Below are positions 7,777 through 16,123 of a stretch of 58,265 bases of DNA, piece by piece. Position numbers and translations under genes: made by a program. Location of the stretch: NCBI GenBank assembly GCA_019459325.1, contig JAIBFA010000012.1:1-58265 (forward strand), in the 5' to 3' direction. Position 1 is the stretch's first letter. Each line of letters begins with the position of its first letter. The notes under the pieces are model-generated. The model saw only the letters and a list, made by a program, of their open reading frames with translations, was not told the DNA's origin and made no database searches. Origin of the DNA: Thiobacillus sp. GTDB lineage: Bacteria; Pseudomonadota; Gammaproteobacteria; Burkholderiales; Thiobacillaceae.

Positions 7777-8097
7777 TCCCCTCCTCACATGACCGGCAGC
7801 AGGTGTCGCCGGCCGGAACGCCGACATGCCGAGCGTCACTCCGTTGGAACGCAAAATAAGGTGACTTCAACCGTCCGATTCGGCCGAACATGGGCCGGCC
7901 GCGCCACTCACCCGGCGCGCCCGTTTAGGGTCGGGAGTACGCATTCGAGGAAATCTGAAGCGGACATTCGGCGTTACTGATCCGCGATCGACAGGTCAGA
8001 AGCCCATAGTGGACGTATATTCCATACAGGGCAAAAGACCGCTTCGGCCGAATAAGAGATGGTCGGACTCCCCACCTAGCGCGGCCCGGACCCTCTG

Positions 8098-8145
8098 ACT
8101 ACTTTGGTGCTGTACCAAACCACTACTTTGATGCTGTACCAAATC
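8098..8145. repeat. Two tandem 24-bp repeats, each carrying a TTTGGT-N5-ACCAAA palindrome
   Basis: Unit 1 (8098-8121) and unit 2 (8122-8145) differ at two positions. In unit 1 the arms TTTGGT (8103-8108) and ACCAAA (8114-8119) are perfect; in unit 2 one arm base differs. Two adjacent palindromes 24 bp apart, about 40-85 bp upstream of a TATAAT box, look like paired operator sites for a dimeric regulator. Confidence 0.6.
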
Positions 8146-8182
8146 ACAAGTTAAGAGCTGTGCTGCGGCGCTGCCAGGAACC

Positions 8183-8188
8183 TATAAT
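8183..8188 (+). promoter_or_regulatory. Possible -10 box (TATAAT)
   Basis: A perfect TATAAT lies 37 bases before the GTG at 8226. The -35 region 17 bases upstream is poor, as expected for a promoter needing an activator; the tandem palindromes sit just upstream. Confidence 0.4.
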
Positions 8189-8225
8189 GGATCGGATGCC
8201 GTCGAAATCTCATGGGGTGGAAGCA

Positions 8226-8502
8226 GTGAAACACTTGCAAGCAGGGCTAGCGATCGCACTGCTCATGCTCTGCAGAAGTCACCGCCAGCGGTGGCAACGG
8301 ACGATCGAACAGGTCGACGACGCGTTGGATGCCGTCGACGCCAGCAATCGCCGAATCGAGGCGCTTGAAAATGGCGGTAAGCCCAAGCTCCGAGCGGTTG
8401 ACGCCGTGAGCCCCCGTTGTCTTTGAGCCTGCAGCCATAGTGTCAGCCGACCTCACCACCTTCCAGCAGTACTACGCCCTCGCAGACCAACCAGTCCAGT
8501 AA
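8226..8502 (+). pseudogene. Small signal-anchor plus coiled-coil gene, probably frameshifted
   Basis: From GTG 8226 (preceded by GGGTGGAAG) the frame encodes 66 residues: a short hydrophobic segment (AGLAIALLML) and then a charged helix (about residues 18-48, heptad-like Leu/Ile/Val spacing), ending at 8424-8426. The neighbouring frame then continues open with protein-like sequence (PAAIVSADLTTFQQYYALAD) to a TAA at 8500-8502. A single-base change near the C-run at 8411-8415 would join them into a protein of about 91 residues. I recognise no family. Alternatively only the 66-residue form is real, or neither. Confidence 0.35.
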
Positions 8503-8682
8503 GGAAGTGTGCCCCCCCCCAGCCGGGGAGATCGAGCTCAGATCAAGGCGTCCCCAAGGATGCCACGGTCAATAACCGACTCATGGCCTCCACAGAATCA
8601 GTCTTGATCCACTGGTGATCCACAGCCGTGCTTGAGGGGGCTGTAGCCAATTATCAATTCACGGATAATTTTGGATAATTGA

Positions 8683-8988
8683 TGTTGTTTAGGAAGCGCG
8701 CCAGTGTATGGCTGGTACCGTTTCGAACGGATGCCGTTTGGCCACGAAGCCATCGCTCTGTCTCGATGGACGGCGAGTCAGGGAACCGTTCGCTATCTGG
8801 GCGAATGGCACACCCATCCGGAAGACTATCCCCATCCTTCTGGTCTCGATAGATCGGCATGGAACCGCTTATCAGCGAAGCGTCGCGACAAGAGGCCTAT
8901 GCTTGCTGTCATCGTGGGGCGAAAAGCTCTGTATGTCGAATTGGTTCCGAGTTCAGGCCGCGGTTCGGTGCTTACCCCTGTGGAATAG
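8683..8988 (+). pseudogene. N-terminally truncated JAB/JAMM metallopeptidase (Cap3/Mov34-like) remnant
   Basis: The frame from 8683 to the TAG at 8986 encodes about 95-101 residues, including EWHTHPEDYPHPSGLD, the zinc-binding H-x-H-(x)n-S-xx-D core of JAMM proteases, followed by a plausible C-terminal strand region. Family members of this type, such as Cap3 of type II CBASS and JAB proteins of ubiquitin-like defence operons, run to about 150-170 residues and carry a catalytic Glu in the missing N-terminal part. There is no start codon with a ribosome binding site and no E1 or E2 partner next to it. I read it as the tail of a deleted defence gene. Confidence 0.6.
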
Positions 8989-9247
8989 GGGCCAATCAAA
9001 CCAATGCCGTCCCGCATTCCGCCGTCGGGTTCGCGGCCTGTGCCACGCGCCTCGTGCCGAGTCCAACTTTTATTTGTCACACGGACGTGCAACATGAACG
9101 CGGTCGGTCCAACTTATACTTGTTAGCCTTTTTGAGCCAGGATCCGGCTGTCTTGTTAAAACAAGCGGTTACGTGATTTTTCAGTCCAGCTTTTATTTGT
9201 TCGTTACCACGGCAGTGAGCCGCGCTTTTTGCTGGCAAGCTGTGTGC
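8989..9247. repeat. Three imperfect copies of a 19-bp repeat in a gene-free stretch
   Basis: Copies of the form GTCCAACTTTTATTTGTCA lie at 9061-9079, 9107-9125 and 9184-9202, all in the same orientation. No gene is seen. The stretch marks the junction between accessory DNA on the left and conserved chromosome on the right. Confidence 0.5.
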
Positions 9248-9880
9248 TCAATGCCGCTTGTGGTCTTCCTTCAGCGCCAGGGTGGCGACCTGGACGCGGT
9301 TTCTGAGGCCGAGCTTTTCCATGATGTTGCGCAGATGATTGCGCACGGTGTTTTCCGATAGCGTCATCTTGTAGGCGATGGCCTTGTTGGACAGCCCTTC
9401 CTTCACGTGGTCGACGATTTCCATTTCGCGTGCGGTCAGCGCCGACAGCGCGCTGTTGTTGAGTTCGCCGCGTGCCATCTTCTGCATGATGTTGAGCGGG
9501 AAGCTGCTCTGGCCGTCGCAGACGCTGCGGATGGCGGCGAGTACCTGGTCGGGGTCGCTGGATTTGATGACGTAGCCGTCGACCCCGGACGAGATGGCTT
9601 CGGAGATTTCCTCGTCGGAATCGGCAATGGTGAGCATGATGACCTTGATGCCGAGGTCGCGCAGGTCGGAGACGAGGTCCAGCCCGTCCGCATCGGGCAG
9701 CGAGCGGTCGAGCAGGGCGGCATCGGCGCGGTTGCCCGCTGCCAGCCAGGTGCGCAACTCGGCGGCATTGGCGAGCTGCGCGATGAGCGTCAGATCCGGC
9801 TCCTGCTGGATGTAGCCCGCCACGCCCATGCGCAGCAGAGGGTGATCGTCGATCAGGATGATGTTCAAGGGGGTGGGCAT
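9248..9880 (-). CDS. NarL/FixJ-family response regulator
   Basis: A 210-residue two-domain regulator. The receiver domain (residues 1-120) has the acidic pair DD near residue 11, the phosphorylatable Asp in LLDRSLPDADG (about 58), and the conserved Lys in VIKSS. A LuxR-type helix-turn-helix (about 145-205) shows LTAREMEIVDHVKEGLSNKAIA and NTVRNHLRNIMEKL. I prefer the ATG at 9880, which has GGAG five bases before it, over a start 27 bases upstream. No sensor kinase lies next to it, so it is an orphan in this window. The signal and targets are unknown. Confidence 0.88.
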   Translation of the reverse strand: MPTPLNIILIDDHPLLRMGVAGYIQQEPDLTLIAQLANAAELRTWLAAGNRADAALLDRSLPDADGLDLVSDLRDLGIKVIMLTIADSDEEISEAISSGVDGYVIKSSDPDQVLAAIRSVCDGQSSFPLNIMQKMARGELNNSALSALTAREMEIVDHVKEGLSNKAIAYKMTLSENTVRNHLRNIMEKLGLRNRVQVATLALKEDHKRH

Positions 9881-9910
9881 GGCGTCTCCGTTGAATAGGT
9901 GCGGCACGTT

Positions 9911-10678
9911 TTATGTGGGCAGGCCCCGCGGTTTGCGCGGTGCTTTTTCGAATAGCGAATCATAGACTGGAATGGGCAGCCATTTCAGCAAGGGCGCCAC
10001 CCAGGCCATTTGCCAGGGGATGACGCTATAGGCGCGGCGCCGGGCGATGCAGCGCGCAACCTTGGCCGCGGCGGTTGCGGCGGTCATTTTGAACGGCATG
10101 GCATACGGATTCACCTGCGTCATCGGCGTGTCGATGTAGCCGGGCACCACGGTGACCACATGGATGTCGCGCGCTTTCAGCTCCAGCCGCAAGGCTTCGA
10201 GATAAACGGTGGCCGCGGCCTTGGAGGCCGAGTAGGCACCGCCGCCCGGCAACCCGCGCACCCCGGCCACGCTGGAAACGCCGCACAGCACGCCGCCGTT
10301 TTTCTGCATGGGCGCGATGAAGGGCTGAAAAGTATGCACCAGCCCCAGCACGTTGGCGTCCATCACGGCGCGAAACACCGCTGCGTCCTCCGAGGCTTCG
10401 GTGAGCGTGCCGACGCTGATGCCCGCCGCCGCAATCACGATGTCGGGCGCGCCGATCTCGCTCAAAAACGCGTTGGCCGCCGCCTGCATGGCGGCCGCGT
10501 CGCGCACGTCAGCCTGATACAGCCGCGCATCGAGTCCGGCGGCGGCGTCCTGCAGGCCGTCGAGCCGGCGTCCGGCCAGTCCCAGTTGTGCGCCCATCGC
10601 GCCGTAGTGCCGCGCCAGCGCCGCGCCGAGACCGGAACTGGCGCCGGTGATGAAGATCTTGAGCTGGGTGGACGGCAA
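9911..10678 (-). CDS. Short-chain dehydrogenase/reductase
   Basis: A 255-residue classical SDR. It has the cofactor loop TGASSGLG near the N-terminus, an NAG-like AAAG strand, the catalytic Ser in VSSVAGVRG, the YSASK catalytic Tyr/Lys pair (about residue 150) and a PGYIDTPM loop. GRR after the second strand suggests NADP(H). The C-terminal extension with a hydrophobic stretch (MAWVAPLLKWLPI) resembles SDRs that associate with membranes. The best start is a TTG at 10678, five bases downstream of the dsbA stop on this strand, so it is probably co-transcribed with dsbA. The substrate cannot be inferred. Confidence 0.85.
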   Translation of the reverse strand: MPSTQLKIFITGASSGLGAALARHYGAMGAQLGLAGRRLDGLQDAAAGLDARLYQADVRDAAAMQAAANAFLSEIGAPDIVIAAAGISVGTLTEASEDAAVFRAVMDANVLGLVHTFQPFIAPMQKNGGVLCGVSSVAGVRGLPGGGAYSASKAAATVYLEALRLELKARDIHVVTVVPGYIDTPMTQVNPYAMPFKMTAATAAAKVARCIARRRAYSVIPWQMAWVAPLLKWLPIPVYDSLFEKAPRKPRGLPT

Positions 10679-10683
10679 CCGGT

Positions 10684-11334
10684 TTACTTCGCGGGCTTCT
10701 TGCTGCCGCGTTCGGCGCGCGCTTTGACGATCAGCTGATCGAGCACTTCGAACAGACGCGCTTCGCCGCCGGTCATCGATACCGAGGTGGCGTATTTGCC
10801 GTCGATGATGAAGGCGGGCACGCCGGTGATGGCATAGGTGGTGGCCAGGCGCGCACCCTGGGTGGCCTTCGACTGCGTCGAGAACGAATTGTAGATGCCC
10901 TCGAATTTCTTGCGATCCGCGCCCTGCTTGGCGATCCAGTCGCCGAGCACGGCCGGGTCGTTGAGGTTGATGTTTTCCAAGTGATAGGCATCGAACACCT
11001 TGTTATGCAGCTTGCCGAGGAGATTCATCTGCTCCAGTGTGTAATACAGCTTGGCGCCCGGCATCCAGTCGTCGCGGAACACTGCCGGCACACGGCGCAG
11101 CTGAGCATCCTTGGGCAGCGTTTTCAGCCATTTGTTGAGTCCGGGTTCGAGTTGGAAGCAATGCGGGCAGCGATACCAGAAAAACTCCAGCACTTCGACC
11201 TTTTTGCCGGTCGCGACCGGCTGTGCGTTCTTCAGACGGGTGTAATCGTGTCCTTCGAAGGCTTCCGGGCCGGCGGCCAGGGCAGACAGGGAAAATATGG
11301 CGGCGGCGGCAAAAGCCAAAGCGCGGGTAAACAT
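10684..11334 (-). CDS. dsbA: Thiol:disulfide interchange protein DsbA
   Basis: A 216-residue periplasmic oxidoreductase that introduces disulfide bonds into exported proteins and is reoxidised by DsbB. A signal peptide covers residues 1-22 (ending ALAAG). The thioredoxin-like fold carries the active-site CPHC at residues 56-59, a helical insert, and the cis-Pro loop TGVPAFIID. Its ATG overlaps the stop of the SPOR-domain gene upstream, so translation is coupled. The genes run argS, SPOR protein, dsbA, SDR on the minus strand with gaps of a few bases, suggesting one operon. Confidence 0.93.
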   Translation of the reverse strand: MFTRALAFAAAAIFSLSALAAGPEAFEGHDYTRLKNAQPVATGKKVEVLEFFWYRCPHCFQLEPGLNKWLKTLPKDAQLRRVPAVFRDDWMPGAKLYYTLEQMNLLGKLHNKVFDAYHLENINLNDPAVLGDWIAKQGADRKKFEGIYNSFSTQSKATQGARLATTYAITGVPAFIIDGKYATSVSMTGGEARLFEVLDQLIVKARAERGSKKPAK

Positions 11335-11870
11335 CAAGGCGTCTCCTGAGGGGTGGGAACTTCTTTGACCAGCGTGGCCGGGATATTGTTCTGCGTCAGC
11401 AGGCTACGCGTGCGATTGACCTCGTCGAGGGCGCGGAAAGGGCCGACGCGCACGCGATGGAAGACGCCCTTGTCGGCCACTTCGCCGGTCTGAATGACCG
11501 CTTCGACGCCCAGCATCGCCAATTGCGCCTTCAGGTTGTCGGCGTCGTCCGCATTCTGGAACGCGCCTGCCTGGAGGTAATAACGCGCGGCGGGCGTGGC
11601 AGGCACGGTGGACGGCGGCAACTCGCCCTGGGCGCCGCCCGGCAGGACCTTGTAGAAATCGAAACTGGGCGCAGCCTCAGGGCCTTCAGCAGCGGGCGCC
11701 GCCGGGCGAGGCGTCTCCGCCGGCGTGGCAGGCTTGAACGGATTGTTGCCGGTGGCCCATAGCGCCACGCCGACGGCAAGAATCGCGCCGACGATGAGGC
11801 CGATCAGCACGCCGGTGAAGACCGAGCTGCCGCCCGAGCGGCCGGTTTTGCGGGAAGCGGGTTTTGCCAT
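11334..11870 (-). CDS. SPOR-domain cell division/envelope protein (FtsN-like)
   Basis: A 178-residue protein with a short basic cytoplasmic tail, one membrane segment (residues about 18-41, SSVFTGVLIGLIVGAILAVG), a Pro/Ala-rich linker (about 45-90) and a C-terminal SPOR domain (about 93-172: YYLQAGAFQNADDADNLKAQL and the FHRVRVGPF strand). SPOR domains bind septal peptidoglycan lacking stem peptides, so the protein likely acts at the division site. It starts two bases after the argS stop. The size and layout fit the FtsN-like SPOR proteins commonly found between argS and dsbA in betaproteobacteria. Confidence 0.88.
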   Translation of the reverse strand: MAKPASRKTGRSGGSSVFTGVLIGLIVGAILAVGVALWATGNNPFKPATPAETPRPAAPAAEGPEAAPSFDFYKVLPGGAQGELPPSTVPATPAARYYLQAGAFQNADDADNLKAQLAMLGVEAVIQTGEVADKGVFHRVRVGPFRALDEVNRTRSLLTQNNIPATLVKEVPTPQETP

Positions 11871-11872
11871 GG

Positions 11873-13546
11873 TTACATTTTCTCCGGAGCCGACACGCCG
11901 AGCAAGGCCAGGCCGTTGACGATCGCAATGCGGGTGGCATCGGCCAGAGCCAGTCGGGCGAGCTTGGTCGGCTCGTCATCGACGAGGAATTTCTCGGCGT
12001 TGTACCAGGCGTGGAAATCGCCCGCCAGCATCTGCAGGTAATGCACCAGCAGGTGCGGTGCCAACTCGCGCGCGGCGGTGGCGACGGTTTCCGGATACTC
12101 GGCCAGGCGCTGCATCAGATCGAGTTCGTGCGACGCGGTCAGCGGCGCGAGGTCGGCGCCGTCGAGCGCGTCGGCCATGCCGCCCCATTCCTCGAACACG
12201 CGGCAGATGCGCGCGTGCGCGTACTGCACGTAGTACACCGGGTTGTCGGTATTTTTGGCGATCGCGAGGTCGACGTCGAAGATGTATTCGGTGTCGGCCT
12301 TGCGCGAGAGCAGGAAGAAGCGCACCGCGTCCTTGCTGGTCCAGTCGATGAGGTCGCGCAGGGTGACGTAGCTGCCGGCGCGCTTGGAGATTTTCACCTC
12401 CTCGCCGCCGCGCATCACGCGCACCATCGTATGCAGCAGGTAGTCGGGGTAGCCCTGCGGGATGCCGACGTTCGCCGCCTGCAGGCCTGCCCTGACACGG
12501 GCAATCGTGCCGTGGTGGTCGGTGCCCTGGATATTGATCGCGCGTTCATAGCCGCGCTCCCACTTGGCGATGTGGTAGGCGACGTCGGGCAAGAAATAGG
12601 TGTAGGTGCCGTCGGACTTCTTCATCACGCGGTCCTTGTCGTCGCCGTAGTCGGTGGTCCTGAGCCACAGCGCGCCGTCCTGCTCGTAGGTCTTGCCGGC
12701 ATCGACCAGCTTCTGCACCGTCGCTTCGACGCGCCCGCTGGTGTACAGGCTCGACTCCAGGTAATAGTGGTCGAAGCGCACCGCGAAGGCCTGCAGGTCG
12801 AGGTCCTGTTCGTGGCGCAGGTAGGCGACGGCGAACTGGCGAATCGAGTCGAGATCGTCGACGTCGCCCGACGCGGTGTACTCGCGGTCGTCCGACTTGA
12901 CGGTTTTCTTCGCCAGGAAATCCGCCGCGATGTCGGCGATGTAGTCGCCGTTGTAGGCCGCTTCCGGCCAGCCGGCGTCGCCCGGCTTGATGCCGCGCGC
13001 GCGCGCCTGCACGCTGTTGGCCAGCGTGGCGATCTGCACGCCGGCATCGTTGTAGTAGAACTCGCGGAATACGCCCCAGCCCTGCGCCGCATACAGATTG
13101 CAGATCGCATCGCCGAGCGCGGCTTGGCGGCCGTGGCCGACGTGCAGCGGGCCGGTCGGGTTGGCGGAGACGAACTCGACCAGCATCTTGTGGCCTTTGC
13201 CTGCGTCGCCACGGCCGAACTGCGCACCGGCCGTACGGATCTGCGGCACGAGGCCGTGCCAGGCCGCGGGGGTGAGATGGAAATTGATGAAGCCGGCGCC
13301 GGCGATTTCCGCCTTGGCGATCAGCGGCGACGCCGGCAGTTCGGTGAGGATCAGCTGCGCCAGTTCGCGCGGGTTCTTCTTCAGCGGCCGCGCCAGCTGC
13401 ATCGCGGCGTTGCTGGAGAAGTCGCCGTGGGCGGGGTTTTTTGGGCGCTCGATTTCGAGGCTGACCGGGGCGTCGGGCGCCACGGTTTCGAGGGCGATGC
13501 CGATCAGCAGGGCGAGTTGTTCTTTGAGCGGATGGGTGTTGGACAT
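11873..13546 (-). CDS. argS: Arginyl-tRNA synthetase
   Basis: A 557-residue class I aminoacyl-tRNA synthetase that charges tRNA-Arg. The N-terminal additional domain (about 1-110) is followed by the HIGH-type motif in [12 protein letters not shown] (about 130), the Rossmann catalytic domain, a KMSKS-like [15 protein letters not shown] motif (about 380) and the C-terminal anticodon-binding helical domain with the typical DALRF-type DAVRFF and final MG-like helix. ATG at 13546 is followed at once by typical N-terminal sequence. It heads the argS-SPOR-dsbA-SDR run. Confidence 0.96.
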   Translation of the reverse strand: MSNTHPLKEQLALLIGIALETVAPDAPVSLEIERPKNPAHGDFSSNAAMQLARPLKKNPRELAQLILTELPASPLIAKAEIAGAGFINFHLTPAAWHGLVPQIRTAGAQFGRGDAGKGHKMLVEFVSANPTGPLHVGHGRQAALGDAICNLYAAQGWGVFREFYYNDAGVQIATLANSVQARARGIKPGDAGWPEAAYNGDYIADIAADFLAKKTVKSDDREYTASGDVDDLDSIRQFAVAYLRHEQDLDLQAFAVRFDHYYLESSLYTSGRVEATVQKLVDAGKTYEQDGALWLRTTDYGDDKDRVMKKSDGTYTYFLPDVAYHIAKWERGYERAINIQGTDHHGTIARVRAGLQAANVGIPQGYPDYLLHTMVRVMRGGEEVKISKRAGSYVTLRDLIDWTSKDAVRFFLLSRKADTEYIFDVDLAIAKNTDNPVYYVQYAHARICRVFEEWGGMADALDGADLAPLTASHELDLMQRLAEYPETVATAARELAPHLLVHYLQMLAGDFHAWYNAEKFLVDDEPTKLARLALADATRIAIVNGLALLGVSAPEKM

Positions 13547-13627
13547 GGTTACAAAGCGGACAGGAAGACGCGCGCGTCTTCGGTGTCGAATGGGTAGCCC
13601 GCGATTATAAGCGCCGCGCGCAAGGCC

Positions 13628-15784
13628 TCAAAACACCAGCGGGTCGACATCGAGCGACCAGCGCGCCACGCGCGGCTTGATGGTGTCGAGCTGCGGCCGC
13701 CAGTCACGCACGAAGGCCTGCAGGGCCTGACGCTGCGCCGACTGGATCAGCAGCTGTGCGCGTTCGAGATTGGCCACGCGGGCCATCGGCGCGGGCGTGG
13801 CGCCGAATACGCTGACGTTGGCATCGTCTGGTGCAAGTTGCGCGGCGTGTTTAAGGAAGGCCAGTGCCGCATCCATTGTTGTCGCTTCGGCCCGCAGCAG
13901 CACCTGCCGGGTGAACGGCGGCAGCTCGAGCTGCTTGCGTTCGGCCAGCAGTTCGCGCGCATAGCCGGGGTAGTCGTGGCGCTGCAGGTAGCGGAACAGA
14001 GGATGGCCCGGGAAGGCGGTCTGGATCAGCACGCGCCCCGGCTTGTCGGGGCGCCCGGCGCGCCCGGCCACCTGCATCAGCTGGGCGAACAGGCGTTCGG
14101 TGGCGCGAAAGTCGGGGCTGTAGAGTGCGCCGTCGGTATCGAGGATCAGCGCCAGCGTCATGTTGGGGAAGTCGTGCCCCTTGGCCAGCATCTGGGTGCC
14201 GACCAGGATGTCGATTTCGCCGCCATGCACCGCCTCGCCGAGTTCGGCCCAGGCGCGCGGCCGCATGGTGTCGCGGTCGATGCGGCGGATGCGCGCGGCG
14301 GGCAGCAGGGCGGTGAGCGTCTCCTCCAGCCGCTGGGTGCCCTGGCCCAAGGCTTTCAAATCGGGGTTGCCGCAGCTCGGACATTCGGGCGGGATGCGGG
14401 TCTCGAATCCGCAGTGGTGACACTTCAGGCGATGCGAGGTGCGGTGCAGCACCAGCCGCGCCGAGCAGCGCGGGCAGGGCGATACCCAGGCGCAGCTCGG
14501 GCAGTACAGCGCGGGGGCGTAGCCGCGCCGGTTGAGAAACACCAGGCCTTGCTCGCCGCGCGCAAGGGTTTCGGTGAGTGCCGTGATTGCGGGGCGGGTC
14601 AGGCCGTTGTCGACCGGGATATGTTTCAGGTCGACCAGCTCGATGTCCGGCAGCTGCGCCTGGCTGATGGCGCGCTGTTTCAGTTCGATCAGTTGGTAGC
14701 GCCCATTCAGCGCCTGCGCATAGCTTTCAAGCGAGGGTGTGGCGGAACCGAGTACGACGGGAACATTCCCCTGCTTGGCGCGCGCGATGGCGACGTCGCG
14801 CGCCGAATAACGCAGGCCGTCCTGCTGCTTGAACGAGGCGTCGTGCTCCTCGTCCACCACGATCAGTCCCAGCCGCGGCAGCGGCGCGAACACCGACAGC
14901 CGGGTGCCGAGCAGCACGTCGCAGTCGGGTGCGGCGAGCCAGTTTTCGGTGCGCGCCGCCTCGGCCAGGCCACTGTGCAGGGTGGCGAAACGACGGCCGG
15001 GGAAACGACGGCGGAAATGCTGCTCCAGCTGCGGGGTCAGCGCGATCTCGGGAATCAGCACCACGGCCTGCTTGTTCGACGCCAGCACCGCGTCGATCAG
15101 GCGCAGATAGAGCTCGGTCTTGCCGCTGCCGGTGACGCCGTGAATCAGGTGCACGCCGAATTGCCCCAGTGTGGGCAGCAGCGACTCGAGCGCGGCCTGC
15201 TGCTCGGCGGTGGCCGGGGGCGCATCGGCGGTCTGCGGCGCGCTGGCCGGCTGAGGAGGGACGCGCGACCAGGTGGCCCAGCCCGCTGCCACCAGTGCGG
15301 CGGCGTGGCGGCTTTGCTTTTGCGCACGCAAGGTTTCGCGCGATTGCGGCGTTGTCCGCAAGGCGTCGAGCAGCGCACGCTGCGCCGTGGCGCGGGCGGG
15401 CGGCTCCGCCAGCCGTCCGGCGTCGGTCACCGCCAGCCACGGTGTCTCCGCGACAAACGGCGTGGCGTTCCTCAGGCGGGGCGGCAGCGTGGCCAGCAGG
15501 ATCGCGCCCAAGGGATAGTGGTAATAGTCGGCGCAAAACTGCGCCAGGCGAAGGATGTCGGGAGACAGGGCAGGGCGATCGTCCAGGATGCGAATCACAT
15601 CGCGCAGTTTGTCTGCCTCGACCCGGCTGTCGGCCGGCTCGCCCAGCGCGACGCCGACCTGGAGGGTACGGCCGAAGGGAACTTCGACCAGGCTGCCCGG
15701 CTGCACCCCCAGGCCATCCGGCAGACGATAGTCGAACAACCGGTAGAGCGGCGTGTCGAGCGCGACCTGCAGAATGTGAGGCAT
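13628..15784 (-). CDS. priA: Primosomal protein N' (replication restart helicase PriA)
   Basis: A 718-residue 3'-5' superfamily 2 helicase that reloads the replisome at stalled forks. It shows the N-terminal 3'BD fold (RLFDYRLP.. EVPFGRT), Walker A GVTGSGKTELY (about 222), DEEHD (about 315), and a zinc-binding insert with the CPSC, CPRC, CHHC and CPSC pairs (about 430-475). Then come VGTQMLAKGHDFPNMTL and QVAGRAGR, the later helicase motifs. Length is normal. The upstream stretch (15785-16123) carries an inverted pair of DnaA-box-like sequences, so its expression could be tied to replication. Confidence 0.95.
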   Translation of the reverse strand: MPHILQVALDTPLYRLFDYRLPDGLGVQPGSLVEVPFGRTLQVGVALGEPADSRVEADKLRDVIRILDDRPALSPDILRLAQFCADYYHYPLGAILLATLPPRLRNATPFVAETPWLAVTDAGRLAEPPARATAQRALLDALRTTPQSRETLRAQKQSRHAAALVAAGWATWSRVPPQPASAPQTADAPPATAEQQAALESLLPTLGQFGVHLIHGVTGSGKTELYLRLIDAVLASNKQAVVLIPEIALTPQLEQHFRRRFPGRRFATLHSGLAEAARTENWLAAPDCDVLLGTRLSVFAPLPRLGLIVVDEEHDASFKQQDGLRYSARDVAIARAKQGNVPVVLGSATPSLESYAQALNGRYQLIELKQRAISQAQLPDIELVDLKHIPVDNGLTRPAITALTETLARGEQGLVFLNRRGYAPALYCPSCAWVSPCPRCSARLVLHRTSHRLKCHHCGFETRIPPECPSCGNPDLKALGQGTQRLEETLTALLPAARIRRIDRDTMRPRAWAELGEAVHGGEIDILVGTQMLAKGHDFPNMTLALILDTDGALYSPDFRATERLFAQLMQVAGRAGRPDKPGRVLIQTAFPGHPLFRYLQRHDYPGYARELLAERKQLELPPFTRQVLLRAEATTMDAALAFLKHAAQLAPDDANVSVFGATPAPMARVANLERAQLLIQSAQRQALQAFVRDWRPQLDTIKPRVARWSLDVDPLVF

Positions 15785-15857
15785 AAGTTAGCCGAGAGTC
15801 TTGATTGGGTGTCGGGGAAAGCTCACTAAGTGGCTGTTAGCCCAGACATATTCCGCA

Positions 15858-15880
15858 TTATCCACGTAAGCTGTGGATAA
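15858..15880. promoter_or_regulatory. Inverted pair of DnaA boxes
   Basis: TTATCCACG (15858-15866) and TGTGGATAA (15872-15880) face each other across five bases. The second is an exact match to the reverse of the consensus TTATCCACA; the first differs at the last base. They lie 74-96 bases before the priA start codon. Confidence 0.6.
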
Positions 15881-16081
15881 TTGTGTGAGTGATTTGTGCC
15901 GATGGTCTTCTATGGCCCGTATTCAGGTGGGTTGGCCCCGCAGGCTAAAAAGCAGGCAGGCCATCAAGCTTTTATTATTCAATGACTTATAAAGTCGACC
16001 TGACTGTCAAGCGTTTGACACAAAAAAAGTTCCCATGCTCTCTTATTGTGCATAAGTCAAGGCTTCTAAAGGCGCCAATAC

Positions 16082-16114
16082 GGCTTTGCGCGCGGCGAGC
16101 AGGCGCGCAAAGCC
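16082..16114. terminator. Hairpin downstream of the Tim44-like gene
   Basis: Perfect 12-bp arms GGCTTTGCGCGC (16082-16093) and GCGCGCAAAGCC (16103-16114) with a 9-base loop. It lies just after the stop of the minus-strand gene at 16124. No T-run follows on the minus strand, so it may act as an RNA end stabiliser or weak terminator. Confidence 0.6.
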
Positions 16115-16123
16115 TTGTTTCTC

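Larger units (their letters stand above)
7777..8225. other. Non-coding stretch downstream of gajB
   Basis: No gene supported. Features seen are a motif CTGAAGCGGACATTCGGCG (7961-7979) that recalls one upstream of gajA, two tandem 24-bp repeats (listed separately), and a TATAAT box at 8183-8188. No clear terminator follows gajB. Confidence 0.5.
15785..16123. other. Intergenic region upstream of priA
   Basis: No gene is seen. It holds the inverted DnaA-box pair, an AT-rich stretch around 15969-16030 that could hold promoters, and a perfect 12-bp hairpin near its right end. The AT-content is clearly higher than in flanking genes. Confidence 0.6.

Noticed and set aside
9011-9040. CCGCCGTCGGGTT, similar to the family A attC arm
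   Set aside because: There is no core site, inverse core or partner arm around it, so the match is too short to mean a lost attC.
11864-13597. A 577-codon plus-strand open frame opposite argS
   Set aside because: argS on the other strand has all synthetase motifs. The plus frame is compositionally a shadow.
13838-15829. A 663-codon plus-strand open frame opposite priA
   Set aside because: priA motifs are complete on the minus strand, and the plus product has no recognisable features.
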